Of a stretch of 64,000 nt of DNA, positions 34,912-49,126 are shown in pieces (position 1 is the stretch's first letter; every line of letters begins with the position of its first letter). Under the pieces are notes generated by a model. The model had not been told where the DNA came from, searched no databases, and saw nothing but the letters and a program-made list of their open reading frames with translations. Source of the stretch: Xylocopa sonorina (Eukaryota > Arthropoda > Insecta > Hymenoptera > Apidae); assembly GCF_050948175.1 (NCBI RefSeq), contig NC_135203.1, positions 2,914,001 to 2,978,000 of the forward strand. The letters are read 5' to 3'. The position numbers and the translations under genes were made by a program.

Positions 34912-37900
34912 CTTGTACGCGACGGGACGAAATGAAGAAAGCAAGAAAAATATCGTCTGGATATCGCCCGTGTGTCACGTCCGGCTAACTTAGCGGACAC
35001 CAAGTGTCGGCGCTGTCAGTGCGTGAAAGTTTGGAACAAAGATAAATCTGTACCAGCGAGAGTTCCCTCGGTTACCACATCGATGCCTATCCTCCGCGCT
35101 CGCGCGTGCTCCGTACGCGTTTATCCGTACAAATATCCGCGGGGTGTTGCGTTCAATACCCTGGCCAATTTAATAGAACCACCTTCTCCAACGAGATTTC
35201 CAGTGTCGATCGACAAAAGTAGAAGCAGCGAGAAAGGGAACGCAGAGGTCTACTTCGCCTACAATACCCTTTCTAATCATCCTGCCAAACTCGAATTCGC
35301 TTCGATACAAAGGAGACACGTATTCGTCATCATCCTTCGTGACAGTCGAGTACACGAGCGTCGATTACAAACGCGTCGATTAATTTCCATCTCGCGAATC
35401 TATTCTCTTCGCTGGATAGTCGCGGCGCCGGAGGATGCCCGGTTGTTGAAGAAACCCGAAAGGAAGGAAGAGGGAGAAAGAGAGAAAGGAGGCACAAAGG
35501 CATCGCGAGCATTGTCACTGACAGAACAGAAAGCTGGTATACTGACGCCACTATCATAACGTACGAGCAACATATCGCATGACAAGAGAGGGCCCCGGGA
35601 ACAGAGGGCCCCGCTGCTGACCCCTCTGACCCCCGCTGTTTTTTCTGCCGGTGCCTGTCGAGTCGGACCTTTGGGTCCTGGTCCCAAACTGCGAAACATG
35701 CCGACACGGTACCGTCTCTGGTACCCCCGAGGGCCCCTTACGAAACTCTCGACCGTGCGTGTACCCGCGCAGAGCACGTGAAACACGATATTCACCGTTC
35801 TGATTTCACGAACTACCCATACATCCCGTCCCTGCGTCCGCAGTCCTTTTCGCGGCGATTTTAGCGCGCCCAAGTATCGAGACGGGACGCGAACAATGAT
35901 AACGAACGGGGACGCGAGGAAAAGCGCGGCGATCGGTTGCGAAACGACCCGAGGCGGTTCTGTCCTTAAACACAGCCGATCTAATCGTTCGAATTTCCCA
36001 ATCGCCGTTGTCCGTTGACAGGTGCGCCGATGGAAGAAAAACCGGCGAAAAGTCGGTCGGATGATTCACGATCCGTGGATCGACGCGCCGAATTAGGAGG
36101 GGCTGCGGGCGCGAACGTTGTTTACGAGGTCGGGCTCGACTCTCCGTGGCGATAAGTAACGGCAATTACAAGGAAACGGCGCGGTGGTTGCGCCGTCGCT
36201 GGCCGTGTACGCGGCCACGGCGCATGCTCCGTCGCTGGGACGCAGGCGCAGAACGGGCGGGTAAAGGACGCGGGCGCGCAACCGCGCGCGGCGCGGCGCG
36301 GCGCGTTCGGTATTTAAATTAACCGATCGATCCCGGCCGTGTTCACCTCGCACATTATGCAAATGCCGTGAAAACACGTAAAAGTTTTCTGCAAAACCAA
36401 TTACGCCGACGCGACACCGGCACCGTTGCGGCTGCCCCGAGTTAATTGCGAATTTTTGCGCCGTCCAGTCATTACGCTCCGGCCCTCCCCCTCTCGCGCG
36501 CCTTCCGTTTCGTCGCTGCGCCACGGCCGGGGACCGCGACCGGGGCCCGCGATCGAGGGAGAAAGGAGAGCCGAAAGAATGCTCTTTTGCAATTCCGCTC
36601 AGCTGGCCCGAGCACGAGCCATCGTTCTTAAGCCCCGACATCGATCCGTCGACGTAAATTGTCGGTCTTTAACGTCGACGTACAAGAATTACGCGCCGCC
36701 CGACCGTTTAAGGGACATTTCGCCCGATGATCGACCGGTGCGACGGTTTACGAGTTGATGACCGCGACTCCGCTGGTTGTTGTCTTTTTAAACGCGACTG
36801 CACTTATCGACTACTTCGCGCGAATCGTTCATTAATCTCGATTGCATCGCGAAATGGCTGCCGCGCCTTTTCAAATGACTGTGCATCATCGCGTTAACGA
36901 ACGTCGGTTACTCGTGATGAAGTAGCGTCGAAGAAATTCCAAATTAATCGCGGCGCGTGTGGACAACGTGTTCCACGCGTTGTTTCGCGTCTGCGAAAAC
37001 ACAGCATTGACGACGCTTCGAATGAAGGGTATCTCTTTCTGTAAGAGATTCTACGAGTTAATCGTGTAGCTAAGAGCATTTATAACCACTGCTGTAAAAA
37101 GTAATAGTTCGTTGACAAGTCTCTGCTCGAGATTTGCCTGTCACCCTGAAAACAACTGGGTTAACGACTCGTGCGCGCAATTGGTAAGCTGTAATTGCGA
37201 TCCGCGGGATAGGCAGATCGCGATCTGCTACGAAGGTACGCGAACAAATGTAAAAGGGAAAAAGGTCCAACTGCATTACTTGCTCGACGATTTGTCTACC
37301 CCGTCGTGACCAACGATGAGATACGACGTCGTGTTATCGCTCGTACCAACGATTACCACCCATTTTTCGAGTGGAATGAGATTCACCACTTCCTGCTCCC
37401 TTCTTTTTCACCCCTTCGCTCCAAAGTTCGCTCGAGTAATGTGTCTAGCGAAAAAAATCGCGAAAAAGGGCGGAGAAACGGTCCACTGCTCGCGTTAGCT
37501 TAATTGTAAAACAGTCGGGACATACGAAGGCGACGTCCACACCCTTGCTGCACCTGTCGCCACGGTTAGAGGCTCGCGTGCATGCTCTATAGATAGGATC
37601 GCAGCGACCTCGAAGGATATCGCGGTGTCTGGGTGCCGCTTTGGAAGTTCGGTCGTTTGTCAACCGGGTTCACCTATTTAAACGTCAAGATCGGCGACAA
37701 GTGTCGACAGAACGACTTCGCCTAAGTCAGCCTTGATACATTTCGCCCACGCGGGATCGGGGAGCGACTTTTCCATCTTCCGCGTCCCGCGCACCCACGT
37801 GTGGCTCACCTCTTCAAGGCCGGCTCGGCCCCATCGTCGGCTAAACGCGTGGACACGCGCGCTCGCTGACGAACCGCGAACCTTTCCTCCTGGTAAACAA

Positions 37901-40900
37901 CACCCACCTCCGCGCCGTTCCCGTTTCTCCTCGTTCCGTGCGGATCCTCGCCGAGGAAACGGTACCTCTCGCCCAACCTTCTCTCGTCCGACGTCGTCAC
38001 CGCTCTCTGTCAGGCATCGACGACTTTTCGATTTTTCGGAAGCACACCCACGCTGGGCGTGTTTGTTAGCCGTCGTCGAGATTCGGATTTGTTCGTTTAT
38101 TTTAATCGCGTCAATCATTGATGTTTCGAACTGCGTTGTTTACACTTCCATTCTGTATTTTGGAATGTTGCGCTTGATTCGTTCGTTGGTTTCGATGTTC
38201 GTTGCTCGACAATAAGAACAGCCAGTGACACTTTTTGCTTTCGCGACAGCTGCGCGACACGGAGACGCTAAATTGCGTTAGCCGACGAAGATCAAGATGG
38301 AGGGCAGCGTGGCTTTTGCTCGTCGCGAAATTTCCCCTGCGCGTGCACGGCTCGTTCGCGCACGGCCGCGCGAGAGGCGTTCGCACGTGGGCTGACGGTT
38401 GCAGCGCGCCCCGCGTGGGCTAAAACAATTCTCGGTTAATTAAGATAATCGGTTGTTTATGACGCCACGCCACGGTTTTATCTGTCGCCACTCGGGTGAA
38501 ATTCACTCGCGGCGACAAGAAAGCGGGTCCGCGTGCTTCCTCTCGACCGGCCAGAGAAATGAGCTCGTGATACGGGTTCAACGACTACTTTTTTCACAGC
38601 TGCATACGTGGAATTCCGAGCGTTTTGTTCGCGAATGTACCTTCTGTTTTTTTTTTCTTCCGTGGAATCGGGTACGATGATGATAAAACACCGTGGTCGA
38701 CGATACCCGCGAACATTTCTCGCTTCGATCCAGTGGCGAACCTAATCAACGCATCGGGAGCGAGATTCTAACGGTGGGTCGTTCAGAATCTGGACTTTTA
38801 ATCTCGCGATCAGATCTCTTTCGCGAATGGTACCAACGCCGAGCGAGACACGCGATCGAGCAATTAGCCGTTATAATGCACGTTACGAACACCGACCCGT
38901 CTGGACAGCCTCGTGGAAACCATTTCTTCGGTTTCTCGTGAAACCGTCGACTACGAGTGATTTTAATAAAACGGCAACGGACGCTAAATGGCAATTCCTC
39001 AGAGACGTTCCGCGCGCAAGCTCGATCATAATCGTTGGCATAATTAAACGCGAGGTCCGAGCCGCTGCCGCGGTAAAGGAGGAGGATGCTCGAGAGGTCT
39101 GGTACCGCTTGCGCAACCTCCGTACCGTGAAATTAAACGACCGCGATTAATGGTAATACACAATCGGGTTAAGGCTGAGATTAAAGGCTGGCGATTCGAT
39201 ATTGGAAGGGTGTTCGCATGATATTTGATGCGCTCACGAGGTATAAACAGCTGTCGCTAATCAATTTTAATTACGTCCTCAAAAAAATAATAGAAATGAA
39301 AACAAGATTGAAAAGTTTCGCGTTTTTGAATGGTGTAAAATCAATTGGAGTTTCTGTTGGATAGCTCGATTTGCAGCGATCGAAGATATCGGTTCACTTT
39401 CATCTGTGTTTTCACTCGAGTATTTACTTCGAACGAGTGTCGAGGCATTTCAATCCCGATCCACAGCTTCCGTTGTTAGGATACTTGCTTGATCGACGCT
39501 CATTCAGAGCAAAATGCTGAAATGACTCGGAAATGGGAATTGCAGGATATTTGTGGACGGAAGAGGAGAGAGTTGCCCATACCGGGTGGTCGACGCACTG
39601 GGTCACTGGGTCTAATTAGGTAATTAGCGATCTGTATCTCGCCCTTTCCCTTTGTTACGCAACGACAGCATTCTCAGCGTACGAAGAAAGTCCGGCTTTC
39701 CTATCTTTGTTAAACGTATCGTTTCAACGCCTTGCCTGATACTGGACTGGCGACATTTAAGGAATTCGAGCGACTTTTCCTTTGTAAAAATGTGCTTCTT
39801 GTACTTTACTTCGTTCGTACGCCACTGTACTTTAGTATCTCATCGAGACACTCACTTAGACTGTCACGAATTGAGCGATTTTCGAAAATGGATAACTCTA
39901 TACCCAACAAAACAGAAACTGCAATATCCAACAAATTTCTCTTTCCCTTGCCACAGTTCAGATTAAAATTGAAAATTACAACCGACACGAGTGGCGATTA
40001 TTTAATATCCCTGTTACGAAAGGCTCTCTCGAGAAAGCGGATGAAAATCGCGAAGAGACGAGAGGCGAACAGAAATACCAGCGTCGAGGAGAAAATGACA
40101 ATCGCTTTTTAATAACGTCCACGTCGTCCCGTCGTCGAGTCCACCACGGGTACCGTTTCTCGTTTTAGAATCGGCTCGATCGGGAAAAATCGCGTATGCA
40201 CGCGTCGTCTCGCTCGGCTCACCTGCGCGGACCCGTCTCGGCGACGGCCACGGCAAATTGGCCCGTACTTTATGTCACGCCGCGTAATTTACGCGTCGTT
40301 CGCCGCCTTTTCGCCGCGAGGTAATGAAATGGTAATAACAACGTTGCGATTCGGGGACGAGCCTCGGGCGGCCATCATTACGCCGCTAATGTGGGAAATC
40401 GTGCCCGAATGGGGAACGGACACGCCGCTGAATCCGCGCCATGGCACTCTGTCGCCGCAGACGCTCGCGAGACGTATCCATGTTTTCTCTTTTGTTCAGG
40501 AAAGCGGACGATTCGTTAATTACACGTTTTATACGGACGTTTATTGCCAGCACATTAACTGTTCTTTCTTTCACGATACTCTTCAAGAGCCCTCCACGCG
40601 TTCCTATTAGTTCTTCTAACTTTTTAACAAAATTAAATGATCTGTCTGATCATAATTGTCTTCTCTACTTTACTCGCGTTGCAATGAAGTATTCTTTTGA
40701 TCGTGATCCATTCTATAAAGTTAGTTCAAGTACTTTATATTATCGCATCTCATTTCAGAGTTTGTTGGTACGAGTGTTTGGCTGGCTCGTACCATTATTG
40801 GAGGCAAAGAGATTAACATGTTGTTAAGAATGAGATTTTTTTTGTATCGTAGGAAGGAGGTAGAGTGGGCGGTAACATTGACCTATATAACACTATCGTA

Positions 40901-41439
40901 ATTACACTGTCCGCGGGTAAAGTACCGGCTGCACCGCGGACAAAGAGAAAATTGTTCGGAGTAACGATGAAATAAGTGGTCGGTTAGCCCGTCCCGATTC
41001 ATTAACATGTTTCGTTTATAGATATTGAGATTCTGCTAGCCGGCAGCACTCGCGCGATCCATGATATCATACAAAATAAACGTTACCCGGCCTGTTCATT
41101 ATCGCGGACAATATAATTCGCAGCCAACGTGAATTGTGTCCTTCGATGTGTTTACCGGCAATAATGTCGCGCTGAATTCGAGAATCAATGCGAGCACTGT
41201 TCGCTGCCAGGAATACCGCGGCGTTCTCCCATGCCAACGAAAATATCGTACATAATCGAACACGCTTGTAAACATCGTTTCCTTCCGATAAACAGCTAAC
41301 CAATTTTATTCCCCGTTTCCACGGACGCTCGTTTAATATCGATTTTAACGCTGTATCCCACCTTTTCATCGACTCGCTCCGTTTCGCCTCGCAATTCCAT
41401 TAGCCCGTAGAAATTATCAGACTCGAGTGTCATCAGACA
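34912..41439. other. Long non-coding stretch
   Basis: It contains a GCGCGGCGC-type run near 36285-36306, an octamer ATGCAAAT at 36357-36364 and a YY1-like CAAGATGG at 38294-38301 followed by a 32-codon ORF. A minus-strand donor (GCGCAG|GTGAGC) near 40217 has no coding exon behind it; a non-coding exon is possible. No protein gene is supported. Confidence 0.35.
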
Positions 41440-42060
41440 GAGAAAAAAAAACAATAGTCGAATTAATAACTGACACTCTTCATTTCCTTCAAAGTCTTTT
41501 CTTTAATTACAGAGCTCTATTTGGCTTGAATAGATGTGATTTAAGTTTGTTAGCACTGTTGGACTGGGATTGAAAGTTTTATGGAACAGAGTCAAACTGT
41601 AAGTGGGATTATTTGTCACGTAAATTATAACTAAGCTGATCTTAGTATATTCGAATCGACGCTATTTTCTACTACGCCTAAACCTTCTCCACGCTACGAC
41701 TTCTCATTCTATATTGTACGCTGCGTCTTTCTTTCTACGATCTTCTATTTTATACTACTCGTTGTATCATGCCTAATCACCCTCGTCTTTATATTCTTTC
41801 TCTCTCTCTTTCTCTAATTCATGCCTGAAAACCTAGTGACAAGACTTCTTTGGTCTTTCTTTTGGATAAAAGGGGGCAAATAGGCCTGCATCGTGTCACT
41901 CGACAACACCGCGAGCCTGCCATGAACTACTCTCTTAACAGCCAAGAACACGGACTTCAAACTCCACAATACTTGGAAACTCTTAATACAAATATCCATA
42001 GATACTTCTTAGTTAATAACGACTGCTTCTTCATTCGACTTCGTCTCTTTTAAATCACAA
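41440..42060. other. AT-rich, CpG-poor, pyrimidine-biased island
   Basis: Base composition changes abruptly: few CpG, long C/T-biased runs on the plus strand and a CT microsatellite at about 41797-41817. No terminal repeats or coding frame were found. It could be an old insertion, or an expressed segment with past methylation loss of CpG. Confidence 0.35.
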
Positions 42061-45000
42061 AACTTGTCCAAAAAGTATGTTCAATTGGTGTGCCATGTGT
42101 ACTCTTCTCAGAATATCGGTTACTGTTTCTAGAATCTGATTAATTATTACTCGAAAGGCGTAATACAAGCACGGAGGGACATCAATGCTAATCCTCAAGT
42201 AGCAACGCTGAAGATAGAGTCACGAAAAGAATTAGATAAATGCACGATATTCGATCATTCATATATAAAATTATTTGAGACTAGGTGTCGCGTGGTATTC
42301 TCGACGAAAGTTAAAGGATTCGACGATCCGTCGGCGATCGTTGCTGGAGAGGAATGCGCGGAACGGAGTGGCTCGATCTCGCGAAATTTCACATGTGGTT
42401 GGCATGGCATGCCGTTCAAGCCGCTCGGCAGAACCGGTCAATTTCTTCGCTGAAGGCATTACGTCTGTTTTATCTGGAAGATCTATAATGGACAGCTGAA
42501 AGCGAGACTCGGCGTCGCGGGGGGAATTGAAACGGATAACGCGTTGGATCAATGGCTTTTGTCGTCCCGCCGGTGTCCGATATGGCGATAACGCGCTTCC
42601 GCGTGTACGCAGCCCGGAAATATGTCGCGGATCCACGGTTATGGATCGACTCGACGTTACGCTCAAGGGTATTTATTGTAGTTGGATCGGCTGGCCCACT
42701 AAGGGCAAGCATAAGCGCATGATTATGAACTCTCCGCGACACGCTGACGCTTTGCTTTTTATGTGCTGTTCTTTATCCAGTTTATACGCGAAATTTCGTT
42801 CAGGGAAGGATATCGTTGTCTTTGAGATCGATTCAAGGTATCCTATCTAATTTTGATTTAGATTCTCTTATTCGGTACCACCTAGCGACACGATGTCCAG
42901 TATCTGCGTATAATTGAATACACAGAGATTAAATAGCCATTTTAATTATACATACGTATACTTCTACTTTGAACCTGTCGCATATTTTTGCACTCTATAA
43001 GCGTTTTGCATTTTTTATAAAAGCATCCATAGTTGAGCTTATCCACATTAATGAATAAACTTCGTACAAGTGAGAGACACGCTGCTTTACTTATAAAGTA
43101 CTCCAACCAACATTTCGATAAAAATTCCAAACGTTACTCCAAAAATCAATTTCTAAAGCAAGACGAAGGTCCATGAACCGTCGAAAACGGGTGCGAACGC
43201 GAACGTCCTCGGATCACCGCGGCGCGATTAAGTCGAATAAAAGAGATCCTTGGTTGGAGATGACTCCGCGGCGGTTGGAAGGATAGGCGGCTCGTTACGG
43301 GGCGCGCGCTGGGAATGACAATGTTTCCAGGTAGCCGTCAGGTGTTCGGAGTTACGATAACGTCTAATAACAGCAACGACGGAAGGCGGTGGGTACCGGT
43401 GTGGAAGAGAGACGGGCAGAGGAAAGGTAGGAACGGGAGAAGGCCAGCTCGCGGACTCGCTGCATCGGGGACCAGGTGGCCGACCGATTTGCCGCGACCA
43501 CAATGGCGCGTGGGCCGTGGAATTGTCCTGCGTCCGGCCTTTTTGCCTTCTCGTCTATCGCTGCGATGACGAAACGATCCGTGAGAGACTTCTGCGAGAG
43601 ACTGCCTCGCGTACGAGGAATACGCGCGCTCCCAAGCCCTCGCGCGCGGGAGTACGCGCGCGATTTATCGCCGTTTCCATGGACCAGCTGTCGCGCTGGG
43701 ACCACGAGCGGAGAGCGCGATCTTTTTTCCGCTCCCTCGTTGTATCCCCGCGTTATCTGCAGGGGTCGATCGTGAACGATGTCGCGTGTGACGACCGCTT
43801 TTGGAATTTCAGTACGGGGACGTTGGAGCACGTTGGTATCGTAATTGTACAATGTTCGAGGTGTAATATTTGGAGGAATTTACATGCGCCAGAAATGAGG
43901 AGAGTTGCGTCAGACTTCGCGACACTCTTCACGCAGTGATTTCGAATAATTAACAACTTCTTCGATACCAGTAAACATCTCGAAGGAACCGATTTACGTG
44001 CCATTAGTGTCTTCGTAATAAAAATAGAACGGTGTGACTGGTTGATAAACGTCTTCCACCGCGGTGTCTTAGCTGGGACGCCGTTCTTCCGGAATAGAAG
44101 ACCAATTAACCTGAATTCGTGGCGAGCGAAAGGGCGACGAGCGGGGAACGAAAGGGAAGAACGTAGGACGGGCGAAGGTAAAAGTGTCGCCTCGGTTTCG
44201 GCTCGGAACCAGCCGTTCTCCGGGCACGAACGCTCGCGGAAGGAAGAGACGATGTCCCGTTTAATTCGCCGCGCGTGGGCGTCGGCTAAGAAACGATTCT
44301 AAGCGTCAGCACTCGGTCACCGGAGTTCTTTGGCTCAGAGATTCCCTCTCCGGCACCCCTTTCCCTCGCCACCGCGATCGGCCAGCCTTGAATACCAACG
44401 ATCGTCACTTCCTTCCTCCCGTCAATGTTTTCCGTCGGCACTGGCTACTGAATTTCAATTCGCCGCCTCGTTTCGATGCACGAATTTCTGCCACTCGTCT
44501 GCGCGTCGAAAAATCCACCTCGATCGATCGTGACTCGCGGACGATCGATAATCGTACACGCGTCGCGCCAACGATTTTCGATTCGATCTCGTTTAATGAT
44601 CGGGGCAAAACGAACTGGCCCAATACGCTGCTCTTTGAACGAAATAATTTTCAAATACAAGTTTGATTAATTATTTTAAGAAGTAGACGTGTGTCGATTA
44701 CGTTTCACAGTAGTGGATTTTGGTTTCTACTTTATTGTTCGCGTCAGAATATCGAAGCGGTACTTTCTTGATAGATTAACTGGTTGTTAATTTCTTAAAG
44801 CGTGGTCGATTTGAATGCACAGATGGAAATGCGAAGGTTAACAATCAGATTAGAGTATAACCAGTAAACTCTGTGTTCCCATCGCCGATTACAACACCGA
44901 TGAGTCACGGACACGGGTGTATTCGGTCGATATCGTTAAAGAAACCCTGGCAAACGACTCGACGACCCGCACAGCCGCGCAGCCCAGATACCCGCGCGTC

Positions 45001-48000
45001 GACCATAAAATCGGTTGAAATACTATCAATTACGATCGAGGCGTCTGAAAGCTCGAGCGAAGGAGGATGCTCGGGCCGTAAATCAAAGCGGATCGCCCGT
45101 GTCCGCGCGACAGAAGCGTTCAGCTAGGAACAGGGCAGCGAAGCCGGGAGAGAAAATAGTCGGCGCGATTGTCGGGTGGATTGGCACGTGGCTCGTCGCC
45201 GTGCCATTATAAAACACCGTGTTACGTGCGTGGGCCGGGCATGTAAGTAAGCATCGCTAGCTGCGTCGCGTCCTTTTCGCTTCTTCCCCCTATTTTTTAC
45301 CCTTTTTTTGTTTTTTTTTCTTCTGTTCTTTTTCTCTCGCGCCGCGGAACGCACACCAGCTCGCTGGTCGAACGACGAGGCGCAACGCGATTTTTACGGT
45401 GACGTGTACGTGTACACGTGTACACGCGTGGCGATTTCAATGCGATACTTTCAGCCGCGGCTCCGATTCGACGTATCTCGATCCGGTTCGCCCACGGGGA
45501 ACCCGGGACACGTCGATGTGTATGAATATGCAAAGATAACGCGCGCGATTTATTTATAAGTATGACGCCGGAGATCGATTCCTCGAGGAGGCAGGCGTGA
45601 AAAATCGGCATAATATTATCAAAACGTGATGTTACGAAACGGCCGATGGAAAGCGCCCCGCTATCGCGAAATTGCGCGCGTCCAGGCTTGACGAGGCAGC
45701 ACGCGCCCCTCGTTCGAGCCGGTATACACGGTGAACCGATTAACGTCGCCGTTTTCCACCAGCTATTGTTTCGTACGCGAAATATCGCTCGCGAGGGACA
45801 CGCGGATACCGTTCAGATATCGAGAAATAGGAAATACAGTAGTGAAAGAGATCCGTATTGTACGATATAATATTTGCGAATGTCACATTTTTCGTAGAAT
45901 TTAGCTTGTACCAAGCGACAGCGGATTTTCCTTGTATCTGCACGCCTACGATACTCTACTTGACACAAGTATAGAGAATGTATTCCAGGAAGCAAGCTTC
46001 TCAGCGAGCAGAAACGAAAAAAGGGGAAGAAGACGTTAAAGAATCGAGGGCTTATGTAAATAATGCGAGGTAAAAGATCCTCATCCGACGGTTGGAACGA
46101 AACTCGCGACGAATCCCGCGCGACAAGTTTCCTCGCGGCACGAACTTTCCCGCGCGACTGGAATAATAAAAGAGTTCCCTCTGGAAGTGGTTCACCCTGT
46201 ACAGCGCGGGGAACGCCGGCGTCCGCGTGTCCGCGCGCGATTTTTTCCGCGCCGCCGCGCATTTTTCGCGCCGTTACACACTATCGTATGAATTGTGGAC
46301 CAGTCCGGGCGATTGGTTATCTCGCGCCGGCCGCGTTCCCAGTTAATTCGAGAGTACACGCGCGCGACACGCGATAAATTAGATAGAACGTAAACGAGAC
46401 TGTCGGAACTATTCTCGATCCGCGAAATCGACCGCCGCGTAATTTATGCCCGACACGTGTGGGATTATGAGCGGTCTGTTGCCCCTCTCTGTCCCTCACG
46501 CGGTTGGTTATCATCGCGAGTAACGATTTTTCGTGCGTGCCCGGTCGAATTTTATGCCACGGAAAAATCGACGCTCGCTCGATGCCGTTCCCTTTGGTCT
46601 CGCGGCGCGAATCGTAACCGTACCTCGAAATGGACGGCGATAAGTTAAGAGACTCGTTAAAATCCATCATACTCCATATTCGATCGGGAGGAGGAGAGAA
46701 AAAAGGAAGGCGCGTAGCCTCGCGTAGCGAGGCGTCATAAATCATCGAACGTTGCGCAGAAATTTCGGTGGTAAGAGGCAGCCCTAAGTGAAATCGTCCG
46801 TGACGGACCTCGCGTATCCAGAGACTTGAACGCGTGGATAGGAACGATCCCCCGTGCGCGCGCGCTCGCGCTCCTCCGCGTCCTACGCGGGGCTCACTCG
46901 GGACCCGATGGCTCGCGGTGTAATTCACGCGAAGGGCCCGTTTCGTCGTTCGAAGTGGGTTAACTTCGCCGCGTTTTTACTCAGGGACGTCTCGCGGACG
47001 TCCTCCGCGAAAGAAGGCGCGCGTTCGCGCGCGCAAGGCCGTAAACGCCCGGCGTCGGACACTTTTACGGACCGGCAGAGCCGAAAGTTACGATCCTGCT
47101 TTCCGTTTAATTAATTTCACCGCGAACGCCCTCGAAAGATCGGGCCGCGCGTGTAACGCAACCGGGGCTGGCTCTCTCGCGCGCGTAGACGCGAAACAGG
47201 GGGGAAAAAGAGGAAAAAGTGCGCGACGTTTTTCGTGTCGCCGCCCGGGTAATTGGACGTCGAACGGATTTTTCAAAGCGACTGGGGAACCAGGTCGCAT
47301 AATTAAGCCCGGTAAAGGCATAGCCGTCGACTTTTAGCGCTTAGAGGGAAAAGCGCGGATAACCGGGAACGCGTCGATCGACCGCGAGAGGTGGCAAGAT
47401 CGAGCGCAACCAGGAAGGATCGATGGAGAACGGAAGAAGAAACGCGGGACTCTTCGTTGATGCGAGCGACAGCGTGCACGATTGCGACAGTTTCACTGAT
47501 TAGCATACCAACGGTTCGAAACGTTCAACGACTTTACGCGAACATATGGCTGACTCGTAAACTTCTTTCATGTATAATGCGTGATTGTGAATGGTCGATA
47601 CGAAGACGATCTTAGTAGAAGAAGTAGAATGTAAAGAAGTCGAAGTCGAGAAACGAAGAAACGAGGAAGAGATTGAAAAAATGATACGACGGAACCTTTT
47701 GAAAGAGACTACTTCGTGGAAGGCGGGGGCCGTGTCTCGATAAGAAATCAGGGGGTACAGTTTTAATCGTTAGCCGGGCTAATTAGCCTGGTCGTTACGA
47801 AATTCGTTGGGCCGTGGCAGAGAGGAGCGGGGCGGTGGAAACGCGTGGTACGTCGAGGATTTTCTCGTGGAGAGGCAACGGGCGAGCACAAAAACAAGCT
47901 CGACCGCCGGCGCTGGGCTCTGTTATAATGGAAAACGAGCCCCGTCGCGTGGGACGTTTCATTAATGAAGATGTCTCATTAAGTAGGAGCGCCTCGGCCT

Positions 48001-49034
48001 GGCGGCGAGGTTATCGGCTCGCTGGGCGATTGGAAACGAGGCCTCCGCATCTCTGACATAATTTTCCATTACGAAACGACCGCGCGTTAATGGCGCGTAT
48101 TTTCGGGGAGTCGTTGTACCGGATCGTACTCGCGGTCGATAATTACCCCCGTGATCGGGTTCCCCGGTTATTAAGCGACGGCTCGGGTGTCCCTGTCGCG
48201 AGAAACGCGCCGCGTCGCGTACGTCTCGTTTCCAGTTCGAGTTCGAGCGAATTTTCGCCCAGCGGTTCCGCGTGCGAGACGAGCTCGCGAGAGATTCAGG
48301 CGCCAGTCTCACTGGCGGCTCACGAGATACACTCCGTTTCCCTTTTTTTTTCTCTTTTCTCGAGCGAACTCTCGCGTCGCCAGAACGTGTTCCTTGCCGC
48401 GTGGAATGTTGAGATTGGTAATTGCAATAAAACGCTGGGACGAATTGCGTGCTCCTGTCAGAGTGTCTTTCATAACCGTCTAATCTCTTTGGCGAAATGA
48501 CTAAGTAACGACGAGCGTGATAATAAATAGTAATTGCTATAATTGCAATCAAGGGGATGAAAAATTTGACCGTTCGCTGGTGAAAATGAGAAAGGACTAC
48601 GCGAAGGGGTTGCAGGGTTGGGCACGAGCGTCGATCCCTGGAACGGAACGCAGAATGCCCAAGTAAATTTCGCGGCGGAATTCCGTGCCCACACGACGGG
48701 TCCTATCGACTCTCGGATCGACCTTAAATTACTCGCGGTTCTCCGGTGGAAGTAGTCTCGAACTTTTGAGTCAGACTCGGGCTGGCGCGAGGATAATGGC
48801 GTCGTCGCGCGGAGAAAGAAAGATAACTTAGAGATCGGGCGAAAGGCTGGTGGGGAGGGTGGGATCGAAGATGGGAGGGAAAGACTGCGATTTCACGGAC
48901 GCGAGAGCGAGATGGCGCGAAGATGAAGGGGGAAAGAGAGGGATACTCTCGGCAAAGTCTGAAATCGGCCCGCACCCTGCTGAATTTACGATTGTCCACG
49001 CGAAAGCGTAGGTAATCGTCGATGATATCACCGT
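42061..49034. other. Long non-coding stretch
   Basis: No supported exon. Notable are an ACGTGTAC-based repeat at 45402-45430, a short T-rich tract near 45300-45320 and several CpG-dense patches (43600-43660, 46850-47060). Large open frames such as 46317-46928 and 47962-48552 on the minus strand are Arg/Ser-rich chance ORFs. Confidence 0.35.
45402..45430. repeat. Short ACGTGTAC-type repeat
   Basis: Overlapping ACGTGTAC / GTACACGT words give nested palindromes, including CGTGTACACG, over about 29 bp. Confidence 0.6.
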
Positions 49035-49072
49035 TATAAATAGGCACGCCTCCTGTCTCCCGTATATTTATA
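49035..49072. promoter_or_regulatory. Inverted pair of TATA boxes
   Basis: TATAAATA reads on the plus strand at 49035-49042, followed by GG as in strong TATA boxes. TATAAATA reads on the minus strand at 49065-49072. They face each other 22 bp apart in CpG-rich DNA, next to a (CT)n tract. Function is inferred from motifs only. Confidence 0.22.
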
Positions 49073-49126
49073 CCCGCGCGCAGCCAGCGCGCACCTACCT
49101 GTCCGCACGAATATTCGCGCTGCTCC

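Noticed and set aside
35170..35355. Minus frame with protein-like residues (KDDDEYVSPLYRSEFEFGRM)
   Set aside because: No acceptor, donor or start codon fits it, and codon third positions show no bias.
47627..47640. GAATGTAAAGAAGT, shared with the core of insect miR-1
   Set aside because: The flanking bases differ from the highly conserved mature miRNA and the upstream arm pairs only over about eight bases; no credible hairpin.
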